Shown here: piece by piece, positions 9,274 through 19,346 of the stretch
Numbering within the stretch: position 1 is the first letter of the stretch
How the letters are laid out: every line of letters begins with the position of its first letter
Notes under the pieces: generated by a model
What the model was told of the DNA's origin: nothing
The model's database searches: none
Seen by the model: only the letters and a program-made list of their open reading frames with translations
Assembly: GCA_913055805.1 (NCBI GenBank)
Contig: CAJXLF010000008.1
Coordinates: forward strand, 93,826 to 157,825
Source: an uncultured Salinisphaerales bacterium
GTDB lineage: Bacteria; Pseudomonadota; Gammaproteobacteria; Nevskiales; CAJXLF01
DNA: 64,000 nt
Direction: 5' to 3'
Position numbers and translations under genes: made by a program

Positions 9274-10950
9274 CTATTGCACCGAAAAGCAGCCATGAGG
9301 TGGGGCCGCGGTCGGCAAAATGCCGACACACAACAATATTCGCTCTACAGAATCAAACGCGCTCGTAATACGGGTCAGTGTACGTATCTCCTTGTGCATG
9401 CGCTCGTAGTTCACCTTATCCAGATGCTGGTTTGAGGCAAAGGAATAGAGCATTTCTGGCCCGGTCAAAAAAGCTGCATTGGGAACGCCGTGAGAATTCA
9501 GGTCTGAGCCCAAGCCAAAGTAGATGGCGACCCCGCCAACTGGCCGTGACACGACCGTACGCCTCAGGTCCTCGGCCCTCACCGCATTGGTGATAATTGT
9601 CTGAACTGCCGGGGAAGGGGAGCCAAAAATGATCGCTGGCTCAACCAACCCGGTTCCATGGAACCCCTCCTCATCATCCAGCCACTCCATCTGGCCCAGG
9701 TGCTCTGGGGTAACTGAGGCGACCGTCCGGTCCATGATCTCGGGATGATTCTCGATAAACCGGCCAATATCCCCTCCGATACCACCATGAAAGTGTCCCG
9801 GAGAAAGCACAAAGACAAGTGTGCGTTTCCGGCACTCGGGCGCCAACGTTGCGTAATATCGAGCCATGGCAAGCACCGCCAGGCCACCATTTTCCTCCGA
9901 AGCGCTGGTGCCGTCGGTGTGGGTGTTGATTATCACCACTTCATCGCTGCTGCCAGGTAGTGTCGCAATGATGTCGTCGGTTGAGGCGCCCCTGTGTTCA
10001 TCCACTTCCAGCACGAGTTTGGCCGTCACAGAATCCGCGCTCGCCAGAATTTCCTTTATTCGATCTCCAGTTGCACGATCAACATACAAGGTGGGTACGC
10101 CGTATGCATCGCCAGGATGATGATGGAACGGGGTGTATTGACCGGCTGCATTATCAGCGGAGGCCTCCAGCGAGATGATGGCGCCTGCAGCTCCGCCCTC
10201 TCGTGCGTTATACAGTGAAGTTGTTTGCTCCGGCCCAATAATTGAGAGCTGGGGGGTAATAATGGATAAGGACAGCTTCGAATAATCCGTCAGTGGGCTC
10301 AAAGTCTGATCCGGGTCGTGGATATAGCTGGCATTCAAATAGAACAGCCCCATCGTGGTAGGCAGCATGTCTACCTCAAAAAACGCCACTTTCTCTCGTA
10401 CATTGCTGGTCAAAAAATCGGTGATGAGTCCTGCACCTACATCGACCAGTTCACCTGTCACACCCGAGGATGATGTGGAGCCGGAATAGGGAAAATAAGA
10501 CGCAACCGGTAATTCAATGACCTCGCCATCAGCGGTAATACTCAAAGACCAGTTCTTGTGGAAGTCCCAATCGATGGCAACAGGTTCTCGAACGACTTCA
10601 AGACCGGTCGCTTCCAGTTGATGTGCAAGAAAATCATGCCAGTTTTGCAGCGCCTTGCTGCCAGTAAAACGAGGGCCAAGGTCGACCATATAGGTCTGCC
10701 ATGCTTCCAGTGTCTGTTCATTCACCAGTAGCTCAGGAAGAATATCAGCGGCCTCTAACAGGCCGTCGCGAGAGGTCGGGCACTCGCCGGGCGTTTCAGG
10801 CAGTGGGACGAAAGCAGGGGCTACAGGCTGACGATTCCCTTGCTGATCACCGTCATTGCTTCTTTGACCTAAGTCGCTTCCGTCCCCTGAGCATGCAGCC
10901 AGAATGATTATTAATGGCAGGACTACTGCTCGCCCGATTCTTGCGTACAT
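9274..10950 (-). CDS. M28-like lipoprotein with altered metal-site motifs
   Basis: The start is set at the ATG at 10950, which has AGGAGA seven bases upstream and gives a lipoprotein signal with lipobox LAAC (Cys20), 558 residues in total. A PA-like domain spans about 140-310. The M28 region follows with H344 and D346 in NTHTDG. The DN(A/S)G motif is changed to EENGG (352-356), the Glu-Glu pair to GHFHGG (385-390), and the later Asp region to TPEHLG (415-420). Family metal ligands are therefore only partly conserved; it may use a different metal set or no longer be a peptidase. It is divergent from the CocE hydrolase at 11204. Confidence 0.8.
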   Translation of the reverse strand: MYARIGRAVVLPLIIILAACSGDGSDLGQRSNDGDQQGNRQPVAPAFVPLPETPGECPTSRDGLLEAADILPELLVNEQTLEAWQTYMVDLGPRFTGSKALQNWHDFLAHQLEATGLEVVREPVAIDWDFHKNWSLSITADGEVIELPVASYFPYSGSTSSSGVTGELVDVGAGLITDFLTSNVREKVAFFEVDMLPTTMGLFYLNASYIHDPDQTLSPLTDYSKLSLSIITPQLSIIGPEQTTSLYNAREGGAAGAIISLEASADNAAGQYTPFHHHPGDAYGVPTLYVDRATGDRIKEILASADSVTAKLVLEVDEHRGASTDDIIATLPGSSDEVVIINTHTDGTSASEENGGLAVLAMARYYATLAPECRKRTLVFVLSPGHFHGGIGGDIGRFIENHPEIMDRTVASVTPEHLGQMEWLDDEEGFHGTGLVEPAIIFGSPSPAVQTIITNAVRAEDLRRTVVSRPVGGVAIYFGLGSDLNSHGVPNAAFLTGPEMLYSFASNQHLDKVNYERMHKEIRTLTRITSAFDSVERILLCVGILPTAAPPHGCFSVQ

Positions 10951-11203
10951 TGCATGTCTCCTTCCTGCAGGCACCGATACTTTATTTAGTGTTTCACTGC
11001 ACCAGCCAGCAAATATAAACACATAGGCTCCGTGCAACTTGAATACACCTGCTATCCCGGCCTTGCCCGCCGCACTTCCACATTCAGTTCGATTGATAGT
11101 TCGAAAAAATAGCAGCGTGATTCAAGCGAGCTTGCCGGTTCCACATTATCTTCAATGCATTAGACAAGCGTCATTCGCATAAAGAATATGAGGAGACCAG
11201 GGC

Positions 11204-13024
11204 ATGAGATCCATCTATAAAACTACGTACTTATTGTTTTTTGCAGTCAGTTTGCAGGCCTGCGGCGAGAGCAATACCGATCCATTAATGCCCTCAGAAG
11301 GGGATGCCCAGCTCACTACTCAGCAACATGCTCCGGGAACCGTCTCTCAGGATTTTTTGACATTATCCGACGGCACCCAGCTCTATTACACATTGACCCT
11401 GCCTGAGGGTGACGGCCCATTCCCTGTCATTTTTATGTATGACCCTTATGATGCAGGTGTTCTGAGTGATCCAACCTGGAATGAAGCCGGATACGCCATG
11501 CTCGGAGTGAATTTTCGGGGTACGGGATGCTCCGAAGGTCATTTCTACCCTTTAAGTACCGACGTATGGGGGCGAGATGGGGCTGAAGTCGTTGAATGGG
11601 CTGCCAGGCAAGAATGGTCTAGCGGTGACATCGGCATGATAGGCATCTCGTTTACCGCTGTAGCTCAGTACGCAACAGCAGCATTTGCAGGCCCGGCATT
11701 GAAAGCCATTGCCCCGGGAAACGTCTTCCTGGACTTTTATCGAGACTTCATCTATCCGGGAGGTATGCGAAACCTCTGGGTGCCTTTATGGGTGACTGCG
11801 GGGCGAGGTTACCTCGTGGGTCAAGCATCAGTTGAGCAGATATTCACGGATCCGGAGCGCTGCGGCCCAAGCCACGTCCAGCACACACCAACGAATGCAT
11901 TGGAAATAGTTGAGCCAATCATTTACCCATGGGTTGATCACCCGACTTGGTCAAACCAGCCTTCCGCCTATTTGGATCAAGTCAACCTGCCTGTCCTTGC
12001 TTGTGTTAACTGGCAAGACACCACGATTTATAGCAGGTCGTTAAACGACATCATTGCAAGCCTTGACTCTGATCTCACCTGGATAGTTGGTACAAATGGC
12101 ACACATTACGATTGCCCGATAACTAGAAAGGAAAAGTTGCGATTCTTCGATTATTACCTGAAAGGTGTTGATACCGAATGGCCATCAACCCCACATGTGG
12201 TTATCGTCAATGAGCTGGAAAATAGTCTGGGTGAGGATGTCGATGAACTACTAGACAGCCCTCCGGGGGCATGGCAAACAAGCTTTACGAAGCTATCCGA
12301 CTTAGACGCCGCGCTGGAAACGCTGACACTCTACTTACACTCTGATGGAAGCTTGCAAACAAATACGCCTGGCAACTCAGCCGGATCCAGCTCGTTCTTT
12401 GATGCACCAACCACGGCTAACACACCAGCGGACTTTGCCGGTATTGACTCCTTTGGCAATCCACGTATTGAAGGCAGCAGCATCAGTTTCACAACACCTG
12501 TTCTTGAAGAGGATCTTTCATTATTCGGTCCTGCCGCAGCAGAGTTATGGCTATCGACAATCGGCTTTGATGCAGACATTCAGGTATTGCTAAGCGAAGT
12601 CCGTCCGGACGGTCAGGAAGTCTACGTACAGAATGGCTGGTTACGGTGGAGTCATCGCGTTGAGGATGAGACACAAAGCCTGGAGCGACGGCCCTATCAT
12701 CAGCATGCAGAATCGAGCGAGAGTTTATTACTGCCTGGTGAAATCGTGAAAGGCCGCATTGAAATCTACCCTTTTGCACATGTATTTCGCGCTGGCACGG
12801 CACTGCGATTGACAATCGACACACCGGCAGGTTGGTTCGAACAACGCCCTCTCGGGGTGCTTATTAACGTTCATCATGATGATGAATATCGCTCCGCCAT
12901 AAAACTAGGTTGGTTGCGAGGGCAAAAAGCCGAGGCGCCAATCCCCGACTGCGGTGTATTGCTGAATCAGCCTTGCCGCCCGGATTCGGATGGCATGCCG
13001 CAAGGAAGCCTGAAGCTGCCATGA
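11204..13024 (+). CDS. CocE/NonD family hydrolase, lipoprotein
   Basis: A 606-residue X-Pro dipeptidyl-peptidase/cocaine-esterase-type protein. It has a lipobox ending at Cys20 (SLQAC), the NFRGTGCSEG segment typical of the family (about 103-112), the nucleophile Ser149 in GISFTA, a candidate acid in NWQDT and His in GTHYD. The C-terminal third is the PepX_C jelly-roll (SEVRPDGQEVYVQ, then GWLRWSHR). The usual small residue after the nucleophile elbow is Val (FTAVAQ) rather than Gly. It resembles the CocE protein at 26494-29016 over most of its length. Likely an acyl-ester or amide hydrolase in the envelope. GAGGAG lies upstream of the ATG. Confidence 0.85.
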   Translation: MRSIYKTTYLLFFAVSLQACGESNTDPLMPSEGDAQLTTQQHAPGTVSQDFLTLSDGTQLYYTLTLPEGDGPFPVIFMYDPYDAGVLSDPTWNEAGYAMLGVNFRGTGCSEGHFYPLSTDVWGRDGAEVVEWAARQEWSSGDIGMIGISFTAVAQYATAAFAGPALKAIAPGNVFLDFYRDFIYPGGMRNLWVPLWVTAGRGYLVGQASVEQIFTDPERCGPSHVQHTPTNALEIVEPIIYPWVDHPTWSNQPSAYLDQVNLPVLACVNWQDTTIYSRSLNDIIASLDSDLTWIVGTNGTHYDCPITRKEKLRFFDYYLKGVDTEWPSTPHVVIVNELENSLGEDVDELLDSPPGAWQTSFTKLSDLDAALETLTLYLHSDGSLQTNTPGNSAGSSSFFDAPTTANTPADFAGIDSFGNPRIEGSSISFTTPVLEEDLSLFGPAAAELWLSTIGFDADIQVLLSEVRPDGQEVYVQNGWLRWSHRVEDETQSLERRPYHQHAESSESLLLPGEIVKGRIEIYPFAHVFRAGTALRLTIDTPAGWFEQRPLGVLINVHHDDEYRSAIKLGWLRGQKAEAPIPDCGVLLNQPCRPDSDGMPQGSLKLP

Positions 13025-13109
13025 CAGAACTGTTCCTGCCTTCTTGAGTAGTCACCTAATAGATACAACTCACTTTTGCCCGGAAGCTATTGGCATGAAC
13101 CAAAGTTGA

Positions 13110-13334
13110 GGTTTTGCGCTGGTCACCTTTTACTTCGTGCAATTCGGCATAGCGCACATCGGAGCAACCAAAGTAGCCACTTATGGATTCCACAACCCCA
13201 TGTTTGCCATTTTCATCTGTGTAAGCTTGGGGTTGGACGAATTTGAGTGGGGCGCTGTGCCGGGCTTGCTGTTTATTCTGACTGCGATGTGGATTATCCA
13301 GCGAGGGGAAAAAGTGCAACCGAGTCTGGCTTAG
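13110..13334 (+). pseudogene. EamA-type transporter remnant (C-terminal end)
   Basis: The frame opens right after a TGA at 13107 and reads VQFGIAHIGATKVATYGF, then NPMFAIFI, then WGAVPGLLFILTAMWIIQRG before a stop. This matches the last two transmembrane helices of EamA/DMT permeases (a GATRAS-type turn, a helix, then a LPG(A/L)LxIL helix ending in RGE). No initiation signal or upstream homologous segment is present, so it is a truncated leftover rather than a small gene. The rest of 13025-13403 holds nothing I recognise. Confidence 0.6.
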
Positions 13335-13403
13335 TCGCATTTTGACCCAGCCTGATTGGGGCAATCCTGATCATGAATGCTGACCGGCTTAAAGTCCGGA
13401 AGA

Positions 13404-15626
13404 CTAGAAGCTATAAGTAATCTCGGCAGCGATACTGTCTCTGTCACGCAGCTGGTTATCATCGCCCGCGAAGTGCTGGTAGATCACGCTGCCGGTAATG
13501 TTTTCTCCGTAATCCATGTATACACCCGGAATCAGCCACAGGTTGCCTTCAATATAGTTCTGGATGGGGAAAGGCGTGATGCCTTCAACATCGTAGAAAC
13601 CAATCAAGGTAGGTTTCAGGTTGAGGCCAGTATTGAAGACATTGGGATATTCGAGCTGCACCAGTGTACGTACGCCCCAGGAAAAGTCGGTGCCGAATCC
13701 ATCCGTCTGTTGGGTAGGGTTGAACGAGAAGCCTGCCGATTGTCCGGGAGGCAGGCCGGTGCCGTCAGCGCCGGGGGACGGGTGTGTAAAGTTGGAACTG
13801 CCTAGCAGAATCAGCCCGTCTTCAATGCCGGGCATGTCCTGCACATAAGTAGCGCCGGCTTCAAAGCCGAAAACGACGTTCTCTGAACCGATGGGGTTTT
13901 CCACGAAAACTTTCAAAGCTGTCAATGTGAGCTGATGCACCTTGAATTGCTCGTAGCCAGCGATGTGCTGCCCGGCCTGAACCCTGTCGATGCCACGATA
14001 ACGCGTGATGTAGGCTGGCGCCACCTGATCGGAACCAGGAATTTCGAAGTTGAGCAGGTCGGGTCCAACAATGCCGCTGGCGATCAGGTCGCCCACAAGA
14101 GCCAGGATCCGGGGTATGGCGGCAGGGTTCGTAATGTTGCCAAGCAGAGCATTGATATCGAAGAAGTTGGCCGGGTTGAGAATGGTCTGGCTGTTGGCAG
14201 GCAGTGAGGGAATCACCGAGGCAAACAGCAAGTCAGCGATATTGATTTGCAAGGGTGCGTTGGGCCGGTAGGCATATTCCCCTGCGAATGACCAACCCAG
14301 AGCGGTGGTATTAAACGACACGCCGAAGACTTCCAGGTCCTCCGGGTATTCCAGAAATACGCCAGCGGTGTCTACCGGCATGGGCTCACGCGCCAGGTAG
14401 GCTTCCATGTCACAACCGCGCGGATCGCAACGTTCCGAGGTGTCGGGATGGAAAGCGGAATTGAAACCGTTGCAATCGTCCAGCGCCTCAACCAGGTTCA
14501 AGGAGTCGCGCGCACAGGAATCCTGGCCAGCGATAAAGCTCAAGGAAGGCAGGCGGCTGTGGTGGTTGGCATAGTAAAAGGCCAGTTCCGTACCACCCAG
14601 TAAGTCTGGGAGGTAGCTGCGTACGCTCAGGCCGTACTGACCGCTATCAGGCGGCGCAAACTTTTCATCATCAGGAAGGAAAACGGTGCGGTGAGAATTG
14701 CTGAACAGGCCCAGCGTTCCCTGTGAGGCGTAGAGAGCATCCGGATCTTCCGGGAACTGACCCAGTGTGAGCTGGCCATTGGTGCCACCGCCCAGCGAAT
14801 CAAGACTGGAGAAAAAACTGCCGGAGGCTTCCGGCACGGTGGGCCGCCATTTCAGCTGATAAAAGGCCTCAACGCTGATGTTTTCCGTAACGTCGGTGCC
14901 GATGGTAAAGAGCTCTACCGGGTTCCAGGTTTCCTTCAAAGGAAATCCGGGTTGGCGGGCGAGGCCGGCATCCAGCGGGTTGATGAAATCCAGGGTGTTA
15001 TACAACGTCAGGTTGGACTCGCCCCAGCGCAGCCGGGTGCGGCCCAGTGAAAAGAAGAAGTCCTGGTCGAAAACGTTGAATGATGAGGCCACCTGCCAGG
15101 AGCGCAGATCGATCTTGTTGCCTACGCGGCCTTCGATTTCACTACTGCGTTGGGTATGCTGCGGCTGGAAACGCGTGTCCGGGTGGGTTTCCTCGAAGTT
15201 GGTATTCACTTCATCAAAGAAACCAACCACATTGGCCTTGAACAGCCACTTACCCCATTCCAGACCCCAGTCGGAATTGATCTTGACCAGTGCGGTATAG
15301 AGTTCGCCCTTGTCGTAGTTGAGGTTGCCGTTGTCAAACAGGTGGCCACTGAAACTGCCCTTGGCGTCGACCAGACGCTGGTTGGGCTCGGGATCCCCAA
15401 ACAGGGAAAGGCAGTCGTCCGCAGCACAGAGATTCTGCTGACCCTCGATGTTGGTTTTATACAGCAGGTCTTCGTCCCGTTCTTCCAAGCGCCAGCCGGC
15501 GCCTACCGTGACGAAAGTCTTGCCCGTCAGGGAGACATCGCCCCACTGAAAATCCAGCCCGGCGGCAGGCAGGCTGAGCAAGAGCAGAAAAATACCAAGG
15601 GAAAGCGTACGTCCCTGTCGCATCAT
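13404..15626 (-). CDS. DUF1302 family outer-envelope protein
   Basis: The start at 15626 follows AGGGGA by seven bases and gives a 740-residue protein with a cleavable signal peptide ending near LPAAGL. Family landmarks are QWGDVSLTGK at the mature N-terminus, GWRLEERD, WGESNLTLYNTLDFINPLD (about 190-210), YHSRLPSLSF, EYPEDLEVFGVSF, PGADGTG and a C-terminal strand ITYSF. The C-terminal Phe and alternating hydrophobics fit an outer-membrane beta-barrel. A truncated twin of its 3' end lies at 1686-1813. Between secreted hydrolases on both sides, it may bind or pass hydrolysis products; this is inferred from context. Confidence 0.88.
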   Translation of the reverse strand: MMRQGRTLSLGIFLLLLSLPAAGLDFQWGDVSLTGKTFVTVGAGWRLEERDEDLLYKTNIEGQQNLCAADDCLSLFGDPEPNQRLVDAKGSFSGHLFDNGNLNYDKGELYTALVKINSDWGLEWGKWLFKANVVGFFDEVNTNFEETHPDTRFQPQHTQRSSEIEGRVGNKIDLRSWQVASSFNVFDQDFFFSLGRTRLRWGESNLTLYNTLDFINPLDAGLARQPGFPLKETWNPVELFTIGTDVTENISVEAFYQLKWRPTVPEASGSFFSSLDSLGGGTNGQLTLGQFPEDPDALYASQGTLGLFSNSHRTVFLPDDEKFAPPDSGQYGLSVRSYLPDLLGGTELAFYYANHHSRLPSLSFIAGQDSCARDSLNLVEALDDCNGFNSAFHPDTSERCDPRGCDMEAYLAREPMPVDTAGVFLEYPEDLEVFGVSFNTTALGWSFAGEYAYRPNAPLQINIADLLFASVIPSLPANSQTILNPANFFDINALLGNITNPAAIPRILALVGDLIASGIVGPDLLNFEIPGSDQVAPAYITRYRGIDRVQAGQHIAGYEQFKVHQLTLTALKVFVENPIGSENVVFGFEAGATYVQDMPGIEDGLILLGSSNFTHPSPGADGTGLPPGQSAGFSFNPTQQTDGFGTDFSWGVRTLVQLEYPNVFNTGLNLKPTLIGFYDVEGITPFPIQNYIEGNLWLIPGVYMDYGENITGSVIYQHFAGDDNQLRDRDSIAAEITYSF

Positions 15627-15982
15627 GATTTGTCCCCTACGGTTTTCGCACGACTTATCATTCACGGCCCAGGCCGATCCGACAGTCAAAAAACTATTGA
15701 TATGTTTGTATTAAGTATCGGGGGAATCAGGGGTCGCCGAAACTACATAAAGGGACAGATTGATTGTCATAAGGGGCCAATGACGGCCCGGTATCGAGGA
15801 TACGTTAAGTAGAAGCTCATCTGGCGGCGGGGGTCGTGGCGGAGCATCGCCCGGCCTGCGGAGACCTCCCCAAGGTTGAAACCGTGTCCAACTGGGTGTG
15901 GTAAGCGCAAACCCTACGAGTGCAAGTGCCCATGAGCCCTTCGCCGATATGAATGCTCGATATGAGATGTCTGTCAATGAAA
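15627..15982. other. Intergenic stretch without a recognised gene
   Basis: These 356 bases separate the DUF1302 start from the stop of the GH-like gene, both on the minus strand. I see short open frames but none with a ribosome-binding site or recognisable product. The DUF1302 promoter is presumably here. Confidence 0.4.
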
Positions 15983-17428
15983 TCAGGGATGGACATCGAC
16001 ATGGATCAGTAGTGTGTCGCTTTCGCTCAGTTCCACGGCGGGGCTCAGATGAATCTGTACTCCCGAGCTGTCGCTGATCAGCGATGCGGTTGCGCCACTG
16101 GTGCCATCGTTGCCGTAGCGCCAAGCGGCGATCTCCGCCTCGAAGGTATTCGGCGGCAGGGTGATCGCCACGGTCTCGATGCTCTGGTTGTCGTTACCGA
16201 TTGGACTGACGGTCAGCAGATATCCCTCGCTGTCGCCGATGCGATAGGCATAGCTTTCCAGCGTGGCGCTGTCATTGAGCTGGTGGTCGTAGTAGTACAG
16301 TGCACTGTCATCAAGTATTTGCTCCACCTGCAACATGGCATCATTAATCTGTTGGTTCGTGGGGCCAGCTGTGGTGCCGAAATAAAACCAGCGCGCGGTA
16401 TTTCCGGGGTACTGGAATTCGCTGATCCAGTCCAGGTAGCGGACCATCACCCGCAGTGCCGCGCCGGCACCGTGACCGTTCTCGGCGGCGCGTATGCCTA
16501 CTTCCTCGGTAGTCCAGATGCCCTGTATGTCCTTCACACCGACCCACTGCTCATAACTGCGAACCAGGACATCGCGCCAGCGGTCGGGATCGTCCGGCTC
16601 GCTGGCATTCATTGAGTAGTGAATAGTGAGCAGATTGATCCACTCGTAGACGCGGGCGCCGGCCAATGCCGGCGCATAGTCACCGATGATCTGGTAGTTG
16701 AGCAATGTGTCGAGAAACAGGGCGCTGTTGTCATTACTGAACCCGGCTATGGAGCCGAGTGCAATCCGTACAGGATGGCCTGTGTCGGCCTCCACCTGAT
16801 GCAGTGCCTGTAATGTCGGGGCGAGAAAGTACTCGACATACACCGGAATAATGGTGAGCAAGTCGTTGTTGCTGCGCTCGAAGTAGAGATTGATATTGCG
16901 CAGGTAGCTGCCGGCATTAATCTCGTTGCCAATTTGCCAATACACCTTGTGATCGCCGTCCAGCGCAGCAACTTCCTGCCCCCGCATGTAAACGGCGTCA
17001 CGCCATAGCTTGCCGCCGTCGGCGATGATGGAATCCATGTAGGTCGCGAATTGTTCATTGACCCTGTTCGGGTCGGGGTTCTTGGCCGACCCCATGCCGC
17101 CGATCTGCATAATTATGTCGCGCTCTGCCAGCAGCATCTCCAGGCTATCCACGGTGCTGCTGTCGAGTGGTTGAAACTGCGTGGGATCAAGTATCTCCAC
17201 GCCATCGCGTTCGGGGTCGCGAATCGGCCCGGACCAACTGAAGGGCCTGTAAAGGCTGCCGAGATATTCCTCGAGCGACATGGCGAACTGCTGTCGCGAA
17301 CCGGCCGTATCGTTCGCTCCCGGCGGATCGTCAGTGGTCGATGAGTTATCCCCTGAAGCACCATCGCCGCAGGCGGCGATCAGCGATAGCAACATGAGTG
17401 TTGATAATAATTGTAGGAAAGACTGCAT
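15983..17428 (-). CDS. Clan GH-A-like glycoside hydrolase lipoprotein
   Basis: The ATG at 17428 is chosen because AAAGGAT precedes it and the protein then begins with a lipoprotein signal (lipobox IAAC, Cys20). The 481-residue protein has the hallmarks of a (beta/alpha)8 retaining glycosidase. WQIGNEINAG places Asn168-Glu169 as the acid/base pair, HYSMN (270-274) fits the strand-6 His-Tyr, and IWTTEEVG supplies a candidate nucleophile Glu308 or Glu309. A C-terminal beta domain follows (about 400-481). The specific GH family and substrate are not evident. It is separated from the upstream beta-helix gene by a terminator, so it probably has its own promoter. Confidence 0.65.
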   Translation of the reverse strand: MQSFLQLLSTLMLLSLIAACGDGASGDNSSTTDDPPGANDTAGSRQQFAMSLEEYLGSLYRPFSWSGPIRDPERDGVEILDPTQFQPLDSSTVDSLEMLLAERDIIMQIGGMGSAKNPDPNRVNEQFATYMDSIIADGGKLWRDAVYMRGQEVAALDGDHKVYWQIGNEINAGSYLRNINLYFERSNNDLLTIIPVYVEYFLAPTLQALHQVEADTGHPVRIALGSIAGFSNDNSALFLDTLLNYQIIGDYAPALAGARVYEWINLLTIHYSMNASEPDDPDRWRDVLVRSYEQWVGVKDIQGIWTTEEVGIRAAENGHGAGAALRVMVRYLDWISEFQYPGNTARWFYFGTTAGPTNQQINDAMLQVEQILDDSALYYYDHQLNDSATLESYAYRIGDSEGYLLTVSPIGNDNQSIETVAITLPPNTFEAEIAAWRYGNDGTSGATASLISDSSGVQIHLSPAVELSESDTLLIHVDVHP

Positions 17429-17447
17429 TAAGATAATCCTTTCACTT

Positions 17448-17469
17448 AAAACAGCCCGCAAACCGGGCT
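17448..17469 (-). terminator. Rho-independent terminator of the beta-helix gene
   Basis: AGCCCG and CGGGCT (17453-17469) form a 6-bp stem with a 5-base loop. On the minus strand the stem is followed by GTTTTAA. It lies 54 bases after the beta-helix stop and upstream of the GH-like start. Confidence 0.6.
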
Positions 17470-17522
17470 AACTTCGTACACAATTCACTAAAGGGTTTTG
17501 AGAGGGGTATAGGACGACGTCC

Positions 17523-19346
17523 TTACTGGAGCTCATGGCAAGCATCAGGCCTGATCGTCAGCGGCTGAGCGATATCCAGTTGGCTGCCGCCTGACGGCGA
17601 AATTCTGGAGGCATCCGGAGCACCGGGGTTCCCCCACCAATTGTTCCGCAGGGATGCGCTCAAGCCGGAACCGACGACATCGAACTGGCCCGACCCGAAT
17701 ATGCAATTTCTTCCCTGGCTACCCTTCGGCAGGTGTTCGCTTCCGAAATCGATTTGCAAGTCATCGACCTGACCAAGTGGCAGCCCGAAGAACTCGCTGA
17801 CCAACCTGATGGAGTTCTCTCCGGCATGGCTCAGGTCGGTGTTCTCGACTTTGAGTCGCAGGCGCTCAAGCCGCGTCAGTACGCCAACAAAGACATTGTT
17901 GAAATCGTTTTCCACGATCCGGGAGTTCAGCACTTCGACATCAACAAGCTTGTCAGGACCAAGCGGGTTTCCCTGTGGATCGGTCGATACCAGGCCGGCA
18001 ACGACGCCTGTTATGGGATTGGTCCCGCTCAATACGGTAAGCCCGTTATTGCAACCGGAGAACCGGGAATTGCGTACTTTCAGAATGGTACTATTGCCCG
18101 CTCCTGAACTGCCGGCGATGAGGCATTCGCCCGTGTTGAAGGGGATAAACCCCTCCTCGGGCTGGCCTCCGCGTTGGTGGGTGCCGTAAACCGTGACGTT
18201 GTCCAGTTCGAGCACCATGGTTGAGCCACTTCCCAGGTTCCCCTGTTCCAGCATGTCCCCTTGATTGTCTTCGAAGCTGCTGTTGCTCAGGTACATCTCC
18301 CCATGGGGGCTTCCGTTGCTGATGATGAACTCCATACCGTTGCAGGAAGAACCTCCGATGCCATGAGCGAAGGTGTTGCTATCGATGGTCCAGATTCCGG
18401 TGCTGTTGCCGGCGAGGTTCATGAACAGACCCTCGCAGTCGGCGTTGGGAGCGCCGATATAGGTCTGAGTATTCGCTACGGAGCGTGCTTGCAGCACGCC
18501 GGTGTCTGTGGCCTGAATCGAGATTGCGTGAACGAGATGCAATTCCTCAAGCTGGTGCAGGGGGCCGAACTTGAGCTCGGTGACAAAGTTGCCTGAGATT
18601 TCAGCCTCATAGTTCGCTGACCCGCTGATGCGCACATCGATGCCATTGCCGCAGGCGCTGTCGTGGACGTAGTTGTCAACAAGTGTCATGGAACCTGCCC
18701 CGCTGTCCGCATCGACCATGATACCGGCCCACCCTGCCGGCAGCAGAAGTGGGGCGCCAACGTGGGGAAGGATTGTTGGAACAATGAACGGTTGAACCAC
18801 GTAGCCGATCGTACAGCTGGTGTTGTATCCGGAAATGTCGTTGCCCTGAACCAGGACGTCAGGTGTATTCAATCCATAGACGGCACCACGTACCGCTTCA
18901 GTAACCACGAGGTTGCGGACTTCGCCCTGTTCGGCCAGGCGGACTGCATCGCCGTGATGACGGGCTGCGGTGGTATTGCGGATTCGTGGCAGCGCCGGCA
19001 GATCGCGGCCGCCGGCTACTGATCGGCCTTCGCTGATTTTGAGGACATCCGGCCCGTCACCAATGAGCCGTTGTCCCCGTTTGAGTGCGATACCCCCGTC
19101 TAATGGAGGAACATCAATCGCCACAGCCAGTACGACCAAAGTATCACCAGGCTGCGAGGCGTTTTCGATGGCCTCCAGCGAGTTGAACGGAGATGTGCGT
19201 GTTCCATCTCCGTCAGGTGAAGCTTGGGCGCTGACATACAGAACGCGCCCCTCAGAAAATATTGTTGAATCGTGTGCATTACATGCAACAACTAAGCAAG
19301 TCACGGCACTGAGTGCGAATACGCGCCAGAACGGCATCAGGTCCAT
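17523..19346 (-). CDS. Right-handed beta-helix repeat lipoprotein
   Basis: The 607-residue protein has a lipobox ending in Cys22 (LVVAC), then a GRVLYVS...DGDGTRTSPF opening typical of pectate-lyase-like beta-helix proteins (DUF1565-type). Many short strands with Asn/Asp/Gly turns follow (NTPDVLVQGNDISGYN, VHDSACGNGIDVRI, VENTDLSHAGENSI). The ending NNWWGNPGAPD is common in such helices. This fold usually binds or cleaves polysaccharides; no catalytic set is obvious. Adjacent to the GH-A-like gene, it may act on the same glycan. The start is uncertain (ATG at 19346, or the fourth codon). Confidence 0.72.
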   Translation of the reverse strand: MDLMPFWRVFALSAVTCLVVACNAHDSTIFSEGRVLYVSAQASPDGDGTRTSPFNSLEAIENASQPGDTLVVLAVAIDVPPLDGGIALKRGQRLIGDGPDVLKISEGRSVAGGRDLPALPRIRNTTAARHHGDAVRLAEQGEVRNLVVTEAVRGAVYGLNTPDVLVQGNDISGYNTSCTIGYVVQPFIVPTILPHVGAPLLLPAGWAGIMVDADSGAGSMTLVDNYVHDSACGNGIDVRISGSANYEAEISGNFVTELKFGPLHQLEELHLVHAISIQATDTGVLQARSVANTQTYIGAPNADCEGLFMNLAGNSTGIWTIDSNTFAHGIGGSSCNGMEFIISNGSPHGEMYLSNSSFEDNQGDMLEQGNLGSGSTMVLELDNVTVYGTHQRGGQPEEGFIPFNTGECLIAGSSGAGNSTILKVRNSRFSGCNNGLTVLSGTNPITGVVAGLVSTDPQGNPLGPDKLVDVEVLNSRIVENDFNNVFVGVLTRLERLRLKVENTDLSHAGENSIRLVSEFFGLPLGQVDDLQIDFGSEHLPKGSQGRNCIFGSGQFDVVGSGLSASLRNNWWGNPGAPDASRISPSGGSQLDIAQPLTIRPDACHELQ

